Both the position numbers and the translations under genes were made by a program. A stretch of 64,000 nucleotides of DNA from a virus. The stretch spans positions 1-64,000 of IMG/VR virus record IMGVR_UViG_3300027747_002439; one strand, 5' to 3'. The notes below the pieces were generated by a model, which did not search any database, was not told the DNA's origin, and was given only the letters and a program-made list of their open reading frames with translations. This document shows positions 23,344-37,986 of this stretch, piece by piece; the first letter of the stretch is position 1; each line of letters begins with the position of its first letter.

Positions 23344-24183
23344 CTAATAATATTTTTCTATATTAATATTTTTTTTATTTAATTTTACAAGGATATTAGA
23401 ATACGCTTTATCAAACTCTTCCCACGAATTAAGTTTTTTCCATTCACCAATTGACATGCTATTTTTATTAATGTTTTTAGCAAAATATTTTTTTAATCTT
23501 TCTTCATTATTTATATTTAAAAACTTTAATATTTTACCCTGTTCAAAAATTGATTGTTTTTCAACAAAATCTTCTAATCGTACGTTTATGTATTGCTCTT
23601 TATTTATCTGGTTTAATGACTCAAAAGACTGTGTAATCCTATCGTACCACCAATCAAGGCAGTCAAATTCATTTTTAGACCCCTCTACAGAAAAGTAGTC
23701 TCTCATTTTATAGATAGAATAGGCAGAGTCTCTGCCATCTCTAAACATATGAATAAACTTAGAATCTGGCATTATTTGAGTTATTCTGTGAGAATACCTT
23801 ATATTTGATGGGGTTGAGTCACCTATATATAAAGATCCTTGCTTAAACCCCTTTTGTTTTATAATAAGATTAAAATAAAAATTTTTAATTGTTTCTTCAG
23901 TTATATTTGCATTTATTTTTTTTAAGTCGTCAAAGAGTTCTTCAATATCTATAAAATTTTGTAACCCTATAGTTTTATTAGTTCCATACTTCCATGTTTT
24001 TTCAAAGTATGTGTTAAAGGTAGAAATATTTTTTGTTTCAAATAAATCTAAAAGGCCGTGTTTTTCTGTTAGAACTCTTATTTCTATTGGGTTACTTGCA
24101 TAAATTTTTGAATGGCTTCCTAAATACTCTAAGCAAACAGTTGTTCCACTTCTTCCTGTTCCACCAACAAAAAGTGGGATCAT
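23344..24183 (-). CDS. Sulfotransferase 1
   Basis: Encodes 279 residues. The 5'-phosphosulfate loop is FVGGTGRSGTTVCLEYL near residues 5-21 and the 3'-phosphate-binding motif is FIHMFRDGRDSAYSIYK near 138. Both are typical of PAPS-dependent sulfotransferases. It would move sulfate from PAPS to a hydroxyl or amine, probably on a glycan. It is very AT-rich. It overlaps the GT2 gene upstream by 4 bp. Confidence 0.88.
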   Translation of the reverse strand: MIPLFVGGTGRSGTTVCLEYLGSHSKIYASNPIEIRVLTEKHGLLDLFETKNISTFNTYFEKTWKYGTNKTIGLQNFIDIEELFDDLKKINANITEETIKNFYFNLIIKQKGFKQGSLYIGDSTPSNIRYSHRITQIMPDSKFIHMFRDGRDSAYSIYKMRDYFSVEGSKNEFDCLDWWYDRITQSFESLNQINKEQYINVRLEDFVEKQSIFEQGKILKFLNINNEERLKKYFAKNINKNSMSIGEWKKLNSWEEFDKAYSNILVKLNKKNINIEKYY

Positions 24184-24899
24184 TTTTCAAAAAAGCTTCT
24201 ATAAAAATTGTTTGTTTTTGACATGCCATTTATTTCATTAAAAAACTTTTCCCTGTACACTACTCTTAAATCGTCATCGTATCTTAAAATCATATTATCA
24301 TCAGTAACTTCTGCATAATATAAAACCTTATCTAACCTTCTCCAAGTAAATGGATTTTGTTTACAGTAGCGCACTACTCTTTGCCAGTAGTCTTCGTCAC
24401 CACTGTACTCTGTATTATCAAAATAACCAAATATTTCAAAAGCTTTTTTGCTAAAAAATCCGTGGGCTATATTTATCATTGGTGTAAAAGGTGGGTTGTA
24501 CCATTCTGGTGGAGGATTTCCTATTCTTATTTCTAAATCTTGAACGTTTAAAATATTTTCATCTTCATTAAAAACATTTAAAATTTCTTCAAACCTTGTT
24601 GGTTGTGAAAAGTCATCGGCATCGTGAGTTGTATAAATGTCGTAATCTTCTGTTTCCATAAAACGTATTCCAAGATTTTTACTATAAAAACACCCTTTAT
24701 TTTTTTCATTGCTTATAACACGAACTCTTGGATCGTATAAAAATTTATTTGCTTCTTCTAAAGAGTTATCTGAAGAGTTATCGTTGATTATAACTAAAGA
24801 AAAGTTTTCATGTGTTTGCTCAAGGATGCTATGAACAGCCCGTTTTAATAAACGAGCTTCGTTGTACACAGGTAATGAGACTAATATTTTTTTTGTCAT
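24180..24899 (-). CDS. GT2 glycosyltransferase
   Basis: Encodes 239 residues. Classic GT-A start ILVSLPVYNEARLLKRAVHS, then VIINDNSSDNS and a DADD metal site in TTHDADDFSQ near residue 96. A single-domain inverting-type enzyme. It overlaps both flanking sulfotransferase genes by 4 bp, implying coordinated synthesis of a sulfated sugar. Confidence 0.92.
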   Translation of the reverse strand: MTKKILVSLPVYNEARLLKRAVHSILEQTHENFSLVIINDNSSDNSLEEANKFLYDPRVRVISNEKNKGCFYSKNLGIRFMETEDYDIYTTHDADDFSQPTRFEEILNVFNEDENILNVQDLEIRIGNPPPEWYNPPFTPMINIAHGFFSKKAFEIFGYFDNTEYSGDEDYWQRVVRYCKQNPFTWRRLDKVLYYAEVTDDNMILRYDDDLRVVYREKFFNEINGMSKTNNFYRSFFEK

Positions 24900-25567
24900 A
24901 TGCTGTATCCTAAATTTTCAAACTCCCATTGCCAACTATCTTGAATCATGTTTAAGTGGCTTTGATTAAAAACATCTGTGTATACAATATTAGTTGGCCT
25001 AAACGCTTTTTCTCTTATTTTTAATTGTATTTTTGGTAAATTGTGTAAGGGCAAAACTGCGTTAATTTCGTCTTCTATTCCGTTTTCATAGTATAGTATT
25101 TTATTAACAGCAAGGCTTCCGTCATAGTGCAGGTATATGTTTTTTGAGCTTCTGTACCAAATCCACCCTAAATCGTCATTAAAGTATCTGTCGACCAAGT
25201 TTTGCCGTTCTTCTTTTTCTAGCGTGTTCCAAATAAAATTTTTTTGAATAAAGTATAATCTATGAAAAAAATCAGACAAAACTGCTTTATAGGGGTGTCG
25301 AACAAATACATAGGCATTGGCTTTACTTAAATCAAGTTTGTTTGCAATATCCACATAAGGGATGTGGTTATAAAAACCAATTTCATAATTGCGAGGTTTA
25401 TACCCAGCAATTTTAGGCTCATCTAATTTCCATGCTGGATTATCCGAAGTCTTTGGGGTTACTATTGCATTATCTGGAACAATCATAGAAAGAGGAACTT
25501 CAAGAGAAGTGCCACCTACTTTATGGTTTTTTAATAGAAGAAAATTATGGTCGGGGGAGTAAATCAC
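24896..25567 (-). CDS. Sulfotransferase 2
   Basis: Encodes 223 residues. KNHKVGGTSLEVPLSMI near 13-29 is the PAPS phosphosulfate loop, and AYVFVRHPYKAVLSDFFHRL near 86-105 is the 3'-phosphate motif. The layout is that of the membrane-associated carbohydrate sulfotransferase group rather than the aryl type. Two different sulfotransferases plus PAPS synthesis in one operon are notable. It overlaps DUF2061 by 4 bp. Confidence 0.85.
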   Translation of the reverse strand: MIYSPDHNFLLLKNHKVGGTSLEVPLSMIVPDNAIVTPKTSDNPAWKLDEPKIAGYKPRNYEIGFYNHIPYVDIANKLDLSKANAYVFVRHPYKAVLSDFFHRLYFIQKNFIWNTLEKEERQNLVDRYFNDDLGWIWYRSSKNIYLHYDGSLAVNKILYYENGIEDEINAVLPLHNLPKIQLKIREKAFRPTNIVYTDVFNQSHLNMIQDSWQWEFENLGYSI

Positions 25568-25893
25568 TCTCTACCCCATTTAATTTTGTTCCAAACCCTT
25601 TCGTGATAATAATAAAGAACAATTTTAACCACTAACTCAATACCTGAAGCAATAAGAGCTAGTTTAGCTTTATGCGTTAGTTCATAAATAATTATAAAAG
25701 AAATTAAATTGCCAAAAAATCTCCAACTAACTGCTTTAGCAAGTGATCGAGCATGGGATGCCCAAAAAATTGAGTTTACTTTTGTCGGCTGTGACCATAA
25801 TCTTTCTTCTGCTTTACCAATATTTTCCATTCCAACCCACCAATATTTAAATGCCGAGCTGCTTGCGTTTTTCAGTTGCTGAAATGGCTTCAA
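25564..25893 (-). CDS. DUF2061 small membrane protein
   Basis: Encodes 109 residues from a TTG at 25893 with a strong AGGAG six bases upstream. It overlaps the APS kinase gene by 47 bp. The C-terminal 60 residues (SLAKAVSWRFFGNLISFII, then YYYHERVWNKIKWG) are the DUF2061 signature with two membrane segments. The family is often encoded next to or fused with CysC adenylylsulfate kinase, which is exactly its neighbour here. Its function is unknown; sulfate uptake or PAPS channelling is possible. Confidence 0.88.
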   Translation of the reverse strand: MKPFQQLKNASSSAFKYWWVGMENIGKAEERLWSQPTKVNSIFWASHARSLAKAVSWRFFGNLISFIIIYELTHKAKLALIASGIELVVKIVLYYYHERVWNKIKWGRE

Positions 25894-26599
25894 TGTCTGC
25901 TCCTAACGATACTTGTTCAATTTTATAACCAACATCTCTACCATACACAATGTTAGTAATGTTAGGCATTTTTACTATCATTGCGCGTGTCATGTGAGGG
26001 TCTTGGGAAATGTAGTCTTTTACTTCATCAAAAGAAAGTGGGTCTTTAGGACTTGTTCCCTGAGTATTGCGAACACCAAGCATTACCTGCCCCGTGCGCT
26101 TTTTTGCCTCGTTATAAAGCGCGTGATGCCCTTCGTGCCAAGGTTGGTATCGACCTAGCATAAGAGTAGTTGGTTCTTTCCAATCGTATAACCCAGATTG
26201 GTTAATGATTGCATCTGTTTGACCCTCTGCGTCATAGCTCATCCAACGATAATCAAATTCAATTGGGTCTTCCCACAGTTTATTAGTGTCTTCAAAACGA
26301 CCTTCTTGAATTGTGTTCATCCATATAAGAATATCTGGTTTTCCAAACGATTGGCGAGTTGTTTGTGTTGGGCATACAAAATCAACTACAACATCTAACC
26401 CTTGACCAGAAAGCATACGAGCCATTTCACCCATACGCCGAGCATGCTCAATTCTATCTTCGACAGTAAAGCCTAAGTCTGAATTAACAGTAGAGCGAAC
26501 ATAATCTGCATTTAAATGAACAGCATTGATTCTATCTGATAGTTCAATGGCAAGGGTTGTCTTGCCACTGCCTGGTAATCCTATAATCTGAACAATCAT
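25847..26599 (-). CDS. APS kinase-like domain fused to a nucleotidyltransferase
   Basis: Encodes 250 residues. Residues 1-130 resemble adenylylsulfate kinase (CysC): GLPGSGKT at 7-14, LNADYVRSTVNSDLGF, then RMGEMARMLSGQGLDVVVDF. From about 145, MLGRYQPWHEGHHAL is the GRxQPxHxGH motif of cytidylyltransferase-fold enzymes, ending ISATEKRKQL. The first domain would make PAPS from APS. The second could be an adenylyltransferase making APS or a sugar/nicotinamide-type transferase. It is not the canonical ATP sulfurylase. The gene upstream of DUF2061 and two sulfotransferases supports sulfate activation. Confidence 0.85.
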   Translation of the reverse strand: MIVQIIGLPGSGKTTLAIELSDRINAVHLNADYVRSTVNSDLGFTVEDRIEHARRMGEMARMLSGQGLDVVVDFVCPTQTTRQSFGKPDILIWMNTIQEGRFEDTNKLWEDPIEFDYRWMSYDAEGQTDAIINQSGLYDWKEPTTLMLGRYQPWHEGHHALYNEAKKRTGQVMLGVRNTQGTSPKDPLSFDEVKDYISQDPHMTRAMIVKMPNITNIVYGRDVGYKIEQVSLGADIEAISATEKRKQLGI

Positions 26600-26600
26600 G

Positions 26601-27080
26601 TTATCCCCTTTTTTTATTTTTCCAGTCTATTACAAAATACTTATCAAAGTTTTCTTTTAAAAACTTTAAGTGTTCTTTAGTAGAAGCAATTTGAAAATCT
26701 TTGTCTTTAAGTTCTCTCATAAATGGACAATAAATTCTACCTTGTTTCATACATGTAATATGAAACGGGTAAAAATCTGAGGGAACATAATCACTGGTTG
26801 ATTTAAATACTGCTGTTTCAATCTTCCGCCTAATAGATGTTTCTTCTTCATCTATCTTAATACCGCAAAACGGACAAAGGTTTTCTTTAACTGCCCTTTC
26901 TTCGTTTTCAATGTTAAGGCGAATAACACTACCTTCTGGCAAACCTGGCATAGATTGAAATGGAACTGGTGATTTTTTATAAACAAACCTTTTGTTATTT
27001 CTAAACCAATCTTTTGATTGAGTAAAGAAAAAAGGTCTAGGCAAGCCTATAAAATTAATAACCTTTTCAGACCAAAGCAT
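26601..27080 (-). CDS. Hypothetical zinc-binding protein
   Basis: Encodes 159 residues. CPFCGIKI near 82 and a later PFHITCMKQGRIYCPFM (His/Cys set) suggest a treble-clef-type zinc site. A similar small family is seen in phages, with unknown role. It lies immediately upstream of the APS kinase fusion (1 bp gap) and shares a base with the upstream small gene. Confidence 0.65.
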   Translation of the reverse strand: MLWSEKVINFIGLPRPFFFTQSKDWFRNNKRFVYKKSPVPFQSMPGLPEGSVIRLNIENEERAVKENLCPFCGIKIDEEETSIRRKIETAVFKSTSDYVPSDFYPFHITCMKQGRIYCPFMRELKDKDFQIASTKEHLKFLKENFDKYFVIDWKNKKRG

Positions 27081-27274
27081 TATTCTGCTACTGGTGCCTC
27101 AACTACTGGTGCATGAATAAATGTTGTACCATCCCATGTATCGCCTATGTGTGCTGGTGTTTCAGGCTTTACTTCAACACAATAACTAGAAGTAACTTGT
27201 TCTGCTATTTCTAATGTGTTTGCAACAATAACATTTTCTACTACATTATCTTTTAAAACTGCAAATGTTTTCAT
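27080..27274 (-). CDS. Small fibre-associated protein
   Basis: Encodes 64 residues: FAVLKDNVVENVIVANTLEI, then AHIGDTWDGTTF. This short pattern commonly follows tail-fibre genes in phages and resembles the N-terminal part of fibre-assembly proteins. A chaperone or small virion component is inferred. It ends with a Val/Glu/Pro-rich tail. Confidence 0.6.
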   Translation of the reverse strand: MKTFAVLKDNVVENVIVANTLEIAEQVTSSYCVEVKPETPAHIGDTWDGTTFIHAPVVEAPVAE

Positions 27275-27282
27275 TTTTCTCC

Positions 27283-27825
27283 TTAGTATGCGTAAATATA
27301 AATAGTTGCTTGTGTCCCTATGCCGCCTTGAGCATTTCCATAGCCACCAGAACCACCAGTAGTAACATTTGAACTAGATGTTGTTGCTGAAGAAGCACGA
27401 GTCAATGTTGATGCACCAGGGTTAACTGTTGGTAAACTTGTTTGCGCAGACAATGATGCACCTGGGTTATTGTTTCCACCCCTACCACCAACAACAGTAA
27501 TGGCATTGTCAAATGATGAAGTACCACCATTACCGCCTGCTGCGTTGGTACTGGTTCCGCTTCTAGGACCTGCTGCGCCAACAACAACGGAACATCCAAC
27601 ACCAGGTGCTACCTGAACATAGCCAGCGCCCCAAATTCCATTTTGACCAGAGGTACCCGTGTATTGGCCATAACGCTCAGGACCGCCTGCTGCGCCGCCG
27701 CCTGATGAACCTTGAATTGCTACATAAACTAGATTGCAACCAGCAGGTGGGGTGAAAGTTCCTGATGAAGTGAAAGTAGCAAGATGCCGTAACTTTGAAT
27801 TTGATTGTAATTGATTTGTAGCCAT
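27283..27825 (-). CDS. Glycine-rich tail fibre/receptor-binding protein (short)
   Basis: Encodes 180 residues. The segment LATFTSSGTFTPPAGCNLVYVAIQGSS is followed by about 120 residues rich in Gly, Ser, Thr and Ala and ends IYIYAY. The motif FTSSGTFTP followed by a Gly-rich domain recurs in the larger fibres at 29800, 31162 and 62510. Probable distal fibre tip with polyglycine-type folding. It overlaps the upstream gene by one base. Confidence 0.72.
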   Translation of the reverse strand: MATNQLQSNSKLRHLATFTSSGTFTPPAGCNLVYVAIQGSSGGGAAGGPERYGQYTGTSGQNGIWGAGYVQVAPGVGCSVVVGAAGPRSGTSTNAAGGNGGTSSFDNAITVVGGRGGNNNPGASLSAQTSLPTVNPGASTLTRASSATTSSSNVTTGGSGGYGNAQGGIGTQATIYIYAY

Positions 27826-28163
27826 TATGAGTTCTCCGTTCCAAATATGCTAAATGATGAAGTTCCTAATGTGCTCCAAACATTTATTACATCTTCAGGT
27901 TGTAGACCAATACCCAATGTATAAGATTGAGATGATGCTACAGATACACCCACATTGTAAACAATATAATGTTTAGAACTTAATGATTGACCAGAAGGAA
28001 CTACCGCAATTCTGATTTCATCTGTAAAAGATGAACCAGTGTTTGTTATATTTATTGTAGAAACAACCGCATAGTTTCCTGTACCCGCTGGTACTGTGTA
28101 AGCAGTTGTGTCTGTTGATGCACTAGGAGCAGATTGCCCTAGGACTTTATATTGTATTGCCAT
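27825..28163 (-). CDS. Small beta-rich virion protein
   Basis: Encodes 112 residues, beta-strand rich: DTTAYTVPAGTGNYAVVSTI, ITNTGSSFTDEIRIAVV. The same plan (transition from TVP to TINI/IIVTNT) is seen in the 33290-33607 protein, so the two are likely homologous jelly-roll-like fibre or baseplate decoration proteins. Location between fibre genes supports this. Confidence 0.65.
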   Translation of the reverse strand: MAIQYKVLGQSAPSASTDTTAYTVPAGTGNYAVVSTINITNTGSSFTDEIRIAVVPSGQSLSSKHYIVYNVGVSVASSQSYTLGIGLQPEDVINVWSTLGTSSFSIFGTENS

Positions 28164-28166
28164 AGT

Positions 28167-29741
<1,575 letters not shown>

Positions 29742-29799
29742 GGTTACTCCTTTGCGATGTGCATATTATAGCGCGTTTTGAGCTAGAATGATTAAGAAT

Positions 29800-31149
29800 T
29801 TATGATGCTAAGTATCTAATAATTGTAATGCCTGAACCGCCAGCAGTTCCATCTGTGCCAACGGATGTATTTTTACTACCGCCACCACCACCTGTATTAA
29901 CTTTACCAGCAGTATTAATTGCGCCGCCGCCACCCAAACCAGCAGTACCCGCAGAAGCGTTTTCCCAATCGTAGAAAGCACCAACGCCACCGCCAGCGAT
30001 ATAACCACCAACACCAGTTCCAGTTACGCTAAGCCAAGATGAATAAGTGTTAGTTCCGTTACCACCGCTACCTGAAAGATAACCATAAGAATTTGCGCTA
30101 TTACCACCTACTGCGCCAGCACCGCCACCACCACCGCCATAGTTGTATTGTGAATAATCTGTATAACCTCTACCACCATTATTACCTTGGCCTGATGTTG
30201 CAGTACCGCCTGAATTACCTTTTACGCTACCACCGCCTGAACCGCCATTACCACCAACAGTTCCGCTTTGTCCCGCGCCATAACCACCACCAGTAGCGGT
30301 TATTGAAAGTGAACCGCCAATAATTGATGAGTTATTTCCTTGCCCACCGTTTGCATTATTGGCCCCAGCAGTACCACCTGCACCAACAGTTACGGCATAA
30401 GCAGTTGATGATGCAAATGATTGAGTATTAGAATTTAATACTCCACCTGCTCCACCGCCACCACCATATCCACCCGCTCCACCGCCTCCAGCAACTTGTA
30501 ACACATCACAACTTAATGATGTAGCAGGGGTAAATGTTCCACTGCTAAGGAATGTATGGTACCAATACGTACCGTCAGTCTGAATGTTTCCACCGCTAGC
30601 CTTTGGAGCGATAGCGGGTGTAGTGTCTACTGCGGCTAGTCCGTAGAGTGAGAAGGTGCTGTATTGAGCCCAACCGCTACCATTTACAGGCGCTATGTTA
30701 ATACTTGATATTGCCGCAGTTCCAGTCCAAATATTTGCCATTAAAGCCATATAAGCCGTAGTGGCATTATTTTCTGAAACACCATCGGAAGATATGGATT
30801 TTTGTATTCCCGAAACCGAATAATTAGGAATGTATATCTCAGAATTACCAAAAGTATTTGCCGTAGCATTTGCATAACCTGTGTAAGCCGTATAAGCATA
30901 ACCATTACTTGTTGTGTCACTACCAGCAACCGAACCTGTTCCATAAAGTCTGCGATAAGTATAATTAGTTGCAGTATCACCATTAAATTGCAATGCAGGG
31001 GAATCATTGGTGGCTCCTGTATTTGTGCCACGCGCAGATACAACAATTTTCAAATCGGTATAGCCAGATTGTGGAATGTTGCTGAATGTGACTGATGCTG
31101 CCGAGGCGTTAAGTTGAATGCGTTCTAGTAATACATAATTTGCTGGCAT
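29800..31149 (-). CDS. Glycine-rich tail fibre
   Basis: Encodes 449 residues. The N-terminal ~180 residues form a beta domain (YVLLERIQLNASAASVTFSN, GYTDLKIVVSARG, ending FSLYGLAA). A FLSSGTFTP linker then leads to a ~240-residue Gly-rich domain (VAGGGGAGGYGGGGGAGG) that ends GGSGITIIRYLAS. Its order matches the fibre at 31162. The Gly-rich part probably folds as polyglycine-II helices, as in receptor-binding adhesins of T2-like phages. Confidence 0.82.
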   Translation of the reverse strand: MPANYVLLERIQLNASAASVTFSNIPQSGYTDLKIVVSARGTNTGATNDSPALQFNGDTATNYTYRRLYGTGSVAGSDTTSNGYAYTAYTGYANATANTFGNSEIYIPNYSVSGIQKSISSDGVSENNATTAYMALMANIWTGTAAISSINIAPVNGSGWAQYSTFSLYGLAAVDTTPAIAPKASGGNIQTDGTYWYHTFLSSGTFTPATSLSCDVLQVAGGGGAGGYGGGGGAGGVLNSNTQSFASSTAYAVTVGAGGTAGANNANGGQGNNSSIIGGSLSITATGGGYGAGQSGTVGGNGGSGGGSVKGNSGGTATSGQGNNGGRGYTDYSQYNYGGGGGGAGAVGGNSANSYGYLSGSGGNGTNTYSSWLSVTGTGVGGYIAGGGVGAFYDWENASAGTAGLGGGGAINTAGKVNTGGGGGSKNTSVGTDGTAGGSGITIIRYLAS

Positions 31150-31161
31150 TAGTTAATCTCC

Positions 31162-32451
31162 CTATGACGCGTATCTGATAATGACAATGCCTGAACCGCC
31201 GGAACCAACTGTTGAGTCAGCACCTGCGCCACCACCAGTGTTGATAGTTCCTGATGAGTTATATGAAGGTAAACCTGATACGTTCTGACCACCGCCACCA
31301 AGACCACCAGCAGCGCTTTGTCCACCACCGCCACCGGCGTAGTAAACAGTTCCACTGGAATTCTGACCAGTAGTAGTTGCAAGGCCCCACTGTGAATAAG
31401 AAGAAGAACCTACGCCACCTGTTGTTGCACTACCAGAGCCATCTGTGCCTTGTGCTCCTGCACCACCACCACCGGCTCCTGCGTTACCGGAAGAAATATT
31501 TCCACCACGATTACCTTGATCGGATGTTGCTGCGCCTCCAGCATATGTGCGAGAACCGCCACCACCAGAACCACCAGTATTACCGGTTGCTCCAGTTCCA
31601 CCACCGGCGTCATAACCACCGCCACCGCCACCTTTAACAAGTGTGAGTCCAGCAATCTGTGAGTCGTTACCGTTGTTGCCTCTAAAAGTATCTGCTGTTT
31701 GAGCAGCGCCACCGGCGCCTACAGTTACTGCGTAACCTGTTGCGCTAAATGCTTGAGCAGTAAAGCCAAGTAGTCCACCTGCTCCACCACCGCCGCCGTA
31801 TGAACGACCACCTGAGCCACCACCTGCAACTACAAGTGCGTCGCAAGATAGTGCTTGGTTAGGAGTAAAGGTTCCTGATGATGTAAATGCGTGATAGGTA
31901 TATCCATCTGCTGCATAAGTAATAGTTCCACCAGTTGCTTTGGCAGTGGGTACTGCTTGTGCGCGGATGCCGTAGAGGGAGAAGGTTGTACCTACAGTAA
32001 AAGTAGTTGCTGCCCTAGAAAATATAACGCTAGTAATAGGGGCAGTATTGCGCCATAATCCTACATAAGCACCTAAATAAGCGCTTGCATTTCCCGTTCT
32101 AGCAAGAACGGTTTTGTAAGTAGTATTATTTGAATAGTTTTGAATATTAACAATAGAAGAAAATCTAGCGTTATTTACATCGCCAATCATTACATAAGCT
32201 TGATTAGAAAGTATTCCTGAAGAAGCCGAACTGCCATCACCCAAAATTCTTGTTGCTGAATAATTGGTAGAACTAGTATCTCCATTAAATTGAATACATA
32301 GATTAGAGGTACTTGCATCAGTTGTTGTTCCGTTAATTACTACTACTAAATCTGTATAACCGCTAATTGTAGTTAAATCAAAAGTAACACTAGATACAGG
32401 ACTTCCCGTTACAGTTGTAGATTGTAGCGCAACATAAGTATTAGTAGCCAT
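31162..32451 (-). CDS. Glycine-rich tail fibre
   Basis: Encodes 429 residues, paralogous to the 29800 gene: N-terminal beta domain with GYTDLVVVINGTTTDAS and FSLYGIRAQA, a FTSSGTFTPNQALSCDALVV link, then ~200 residues of Gly-rich sequence ending GGSGIVIIRYAS. It shares one base with the upstream gene and leaves a 12 bp gap to its paralogue, so the two probably arose by tandem duplication. Confidence 0.82.
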   Translation of the reverse strand: MATNTYVALQSTTVTGSPVSSVTFDLTTISGYTDLVVVINGTTTDASTSNLCIQFNGDTSSTNYSATRILGDGSSASSGILSNQAYVMIGDVNNARFSSIVNIQNYSNNTTYKTVLARTGNASAYLGAYVGLWRNTAPITSVIFSRAATTFTVGTTFSLYGIRAQAVPTAKATGGTITYAADGYTYHAFTSSGTFTPNQALSCDALVVAGGGSGGRSYGGGGGAGGLLGFTAQAFSATGYAVTVGAGGAAQTADTFRGNNGNDSQIAGLTLVKGGGGGGYDAGGGTGATGNTGGSGGGGSRTYAGGAATSDQGNRGGNISSGNAGAGGGGAGAQGTDGSGSATTGGVGSSSYSQWGLATTTGQNSSGTVYYAGGGGGQSAAGGLGGGGQNVSGLPSYNSSGTINTGGGAGADSTVGSGGSGIVIIRYAS

Positions 32452-33290
32452 TATTTAATCCCATACAAAGCAAAGGTTGAGTATTGATAAGCAGTACCAG
32501 AACCACCTATTGGAATAGTTATAGAAGTAATCGCAGATGTATTCATCCACACTCCAGAAGAAAAATCAGGTCCACCAGAACCGTTTTGATCAGAACCACC
32601 TAAAGACCTTGTAGTCTTGTATTTATTTACATTGGCGTAATCAAAAATATCAAAAATAAAAGAAAGTGGATATGTTGAAGTTGGAGAAACAACGGTGCCT
32701 AATTGTAAATTATTATTATTAGTTACTGCATAAGCAGACGCGGCACTTCCATTACCTCTTAAACCGTGAAAAGAGTAATTAGAACCACTATCTCCATTAA
32801 AGCGAGGAATTGGAACATCCGTTCCTGTATATGTTCCTCTAATCTGCAAATGGCTATACCCCACAGGAATACCTGCAAAGGTAATTGATGTTGCAGAAGT
32901 TGATAGAGTTACAGTTGCAAGAGAGTCATATCCACTATCGGGAAACCAAGCAACAGGCGTAGTAATCGAGCTTGATGCAGCGCTTGGTCTCGATGTCCCT
33001 GTAGCATTCGTCGCGGTGACAGTAAACGTATACGCGGTCTGCTCAGACAGTCCACTTACAGTGATAGGAGACGTTGCGCTTGTTCCTGTAAGTCCTCCTG
33101 GGCTCGACGTTGCGGTGAACGTAGTCGCCCCGTAAGCGCCAGGTGCGGTGAACGTAACAGACGCGGTAGAGTACGTAAGCGCGGTAGCGGTTCCAATGGT
33201 AGGCACCGACGCAACAGGCGTGATTCCCGCTATAAGAGACTTATAGCGATATCCACTCTGTCCCGCGTTCGAGAGACGTTGAATGGGCAT
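32451..33290 (-). CDS. Tail-fibre protein with fibronectin III-like domain
   Basis: Encodes 279 residues. Residues about 30-115 look like a fibronectin type III domain (TVSGLSEQTAYTFTVTATNA is diagnostic). The C-terminal domain (YDSLATVTLSTSATSITFAG to YSTFALYGIK) matches the N-terminal beta domain of the neighbouring glycine-rich fibres. So the FYALYG-type domain can be terminal or followed by a Gly-rich tip. Confidence 0.8.
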   Translation of the reverse strand: MPIQRLSNAGQSGYRYKSLIAGITPVASVPTIGTATALTYSTASVTFTAPGAYGATTFTATSSPGGLTGTSATSPITVSGLSEQTAYTFTVTATNATGTSRPSAASSSITTPVAWFPDSGYDSLATVTLSTSATSITFAGIPVGYSHLQIRGTYTGTDVPIPRFNGDSGSNYSFHGLRGNGSAASAYAVTNNNNLQLGTVVSPTSTYPLSFIFDIFDYANVNKYKTTRSLGGSDQNGSGGPDFSSGVWMNTSAITSITIPIGGSGTAYQYSTFALYGIK

Positions 33291-33607
33291 TAGACTATTT
33301 CAACTCCCGAGATGTGAAAGTTGACGGTAATCGCTGACGCTCCACCCGCGATAATTTTTGGTGTTGCGTTTGCAGGAATGACCTGCTTAAGATCCATGAT
33401 GACCGTATCATTTGCGGCGATAGAAACGGTTGTCGCAATTGCAACTCCGTCGATGGCAAGCGTATATGTTGCGCCGGACGCCGCGGTGTTTGTCACGATG
33501 ATGCTGGTGACGACCGTTGTTGTACTTGTCGTTGGGACGGTGTACAAGGTTGTTGCTGTGTTCGTTGTCGCTGCTCCGCGAAAAAGAACCTTTGAGGTTG
33601 TAGCCAT
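33290..33607 (-). CDS. Small beta-rich virion protein
   Basis: Encodes 105 residues: TSKVLFRGAATTNTATTLYT, VVTSIIVTNTAASGATYTL. Similar in plan to the 27825-28163 protein. Small Thr/Ala/Val-rich beta proteins of this type sit among phage fibre genes and are probably virion decorations or fibre caps. It overlaps the Fn3 gene by one base. Confidence 0.65.
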   Translation of the reverse strand: MATTSKVLFRGAATTNTATTLYTVPTTSTTTVVTSIIVTNTAASGATYTLAIDGVAIATTVSIAANDTVIMDLKQVIPANATPKIIAGGASAITVNFHISGVEIV

Positions 33608-33643
33608 TAGTTACTACGCCTTTCGGTTTGTTATATTTTTATT

Positions 33644-35404
<1,761 letters not shown>

Positions 35405-35470
35405 TCACTACTGCAATGGTATGGGGCATACTATACTATAAATCTCGATGTTTATCTTAAAGACGAGCAT

Positions 35471-35506
35471 AAAAAACTGCCCGCTCTTCCGAAGAAGAAC
35501 GGGCAG
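35471..35506 (-). terminator. Rho-independent terminator (leftward)
   Basis: Read leftward, CTGCCCG pairs with CGGGCAG (outer stem), with TTCTTC/GAAGAG pairing inside, followed by TTTTTT. It lies between the end of fibre 3 (35524) and the start of fibre 2 (35395), so it should limit transcription from fibre 3 into the downstream fibre genes. Confidence 0.85.
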
Positions 35507-35523
35507 CTTCCTTTAAGAAGGGG

Positions 35524-37986
<2,463 letters not shown>

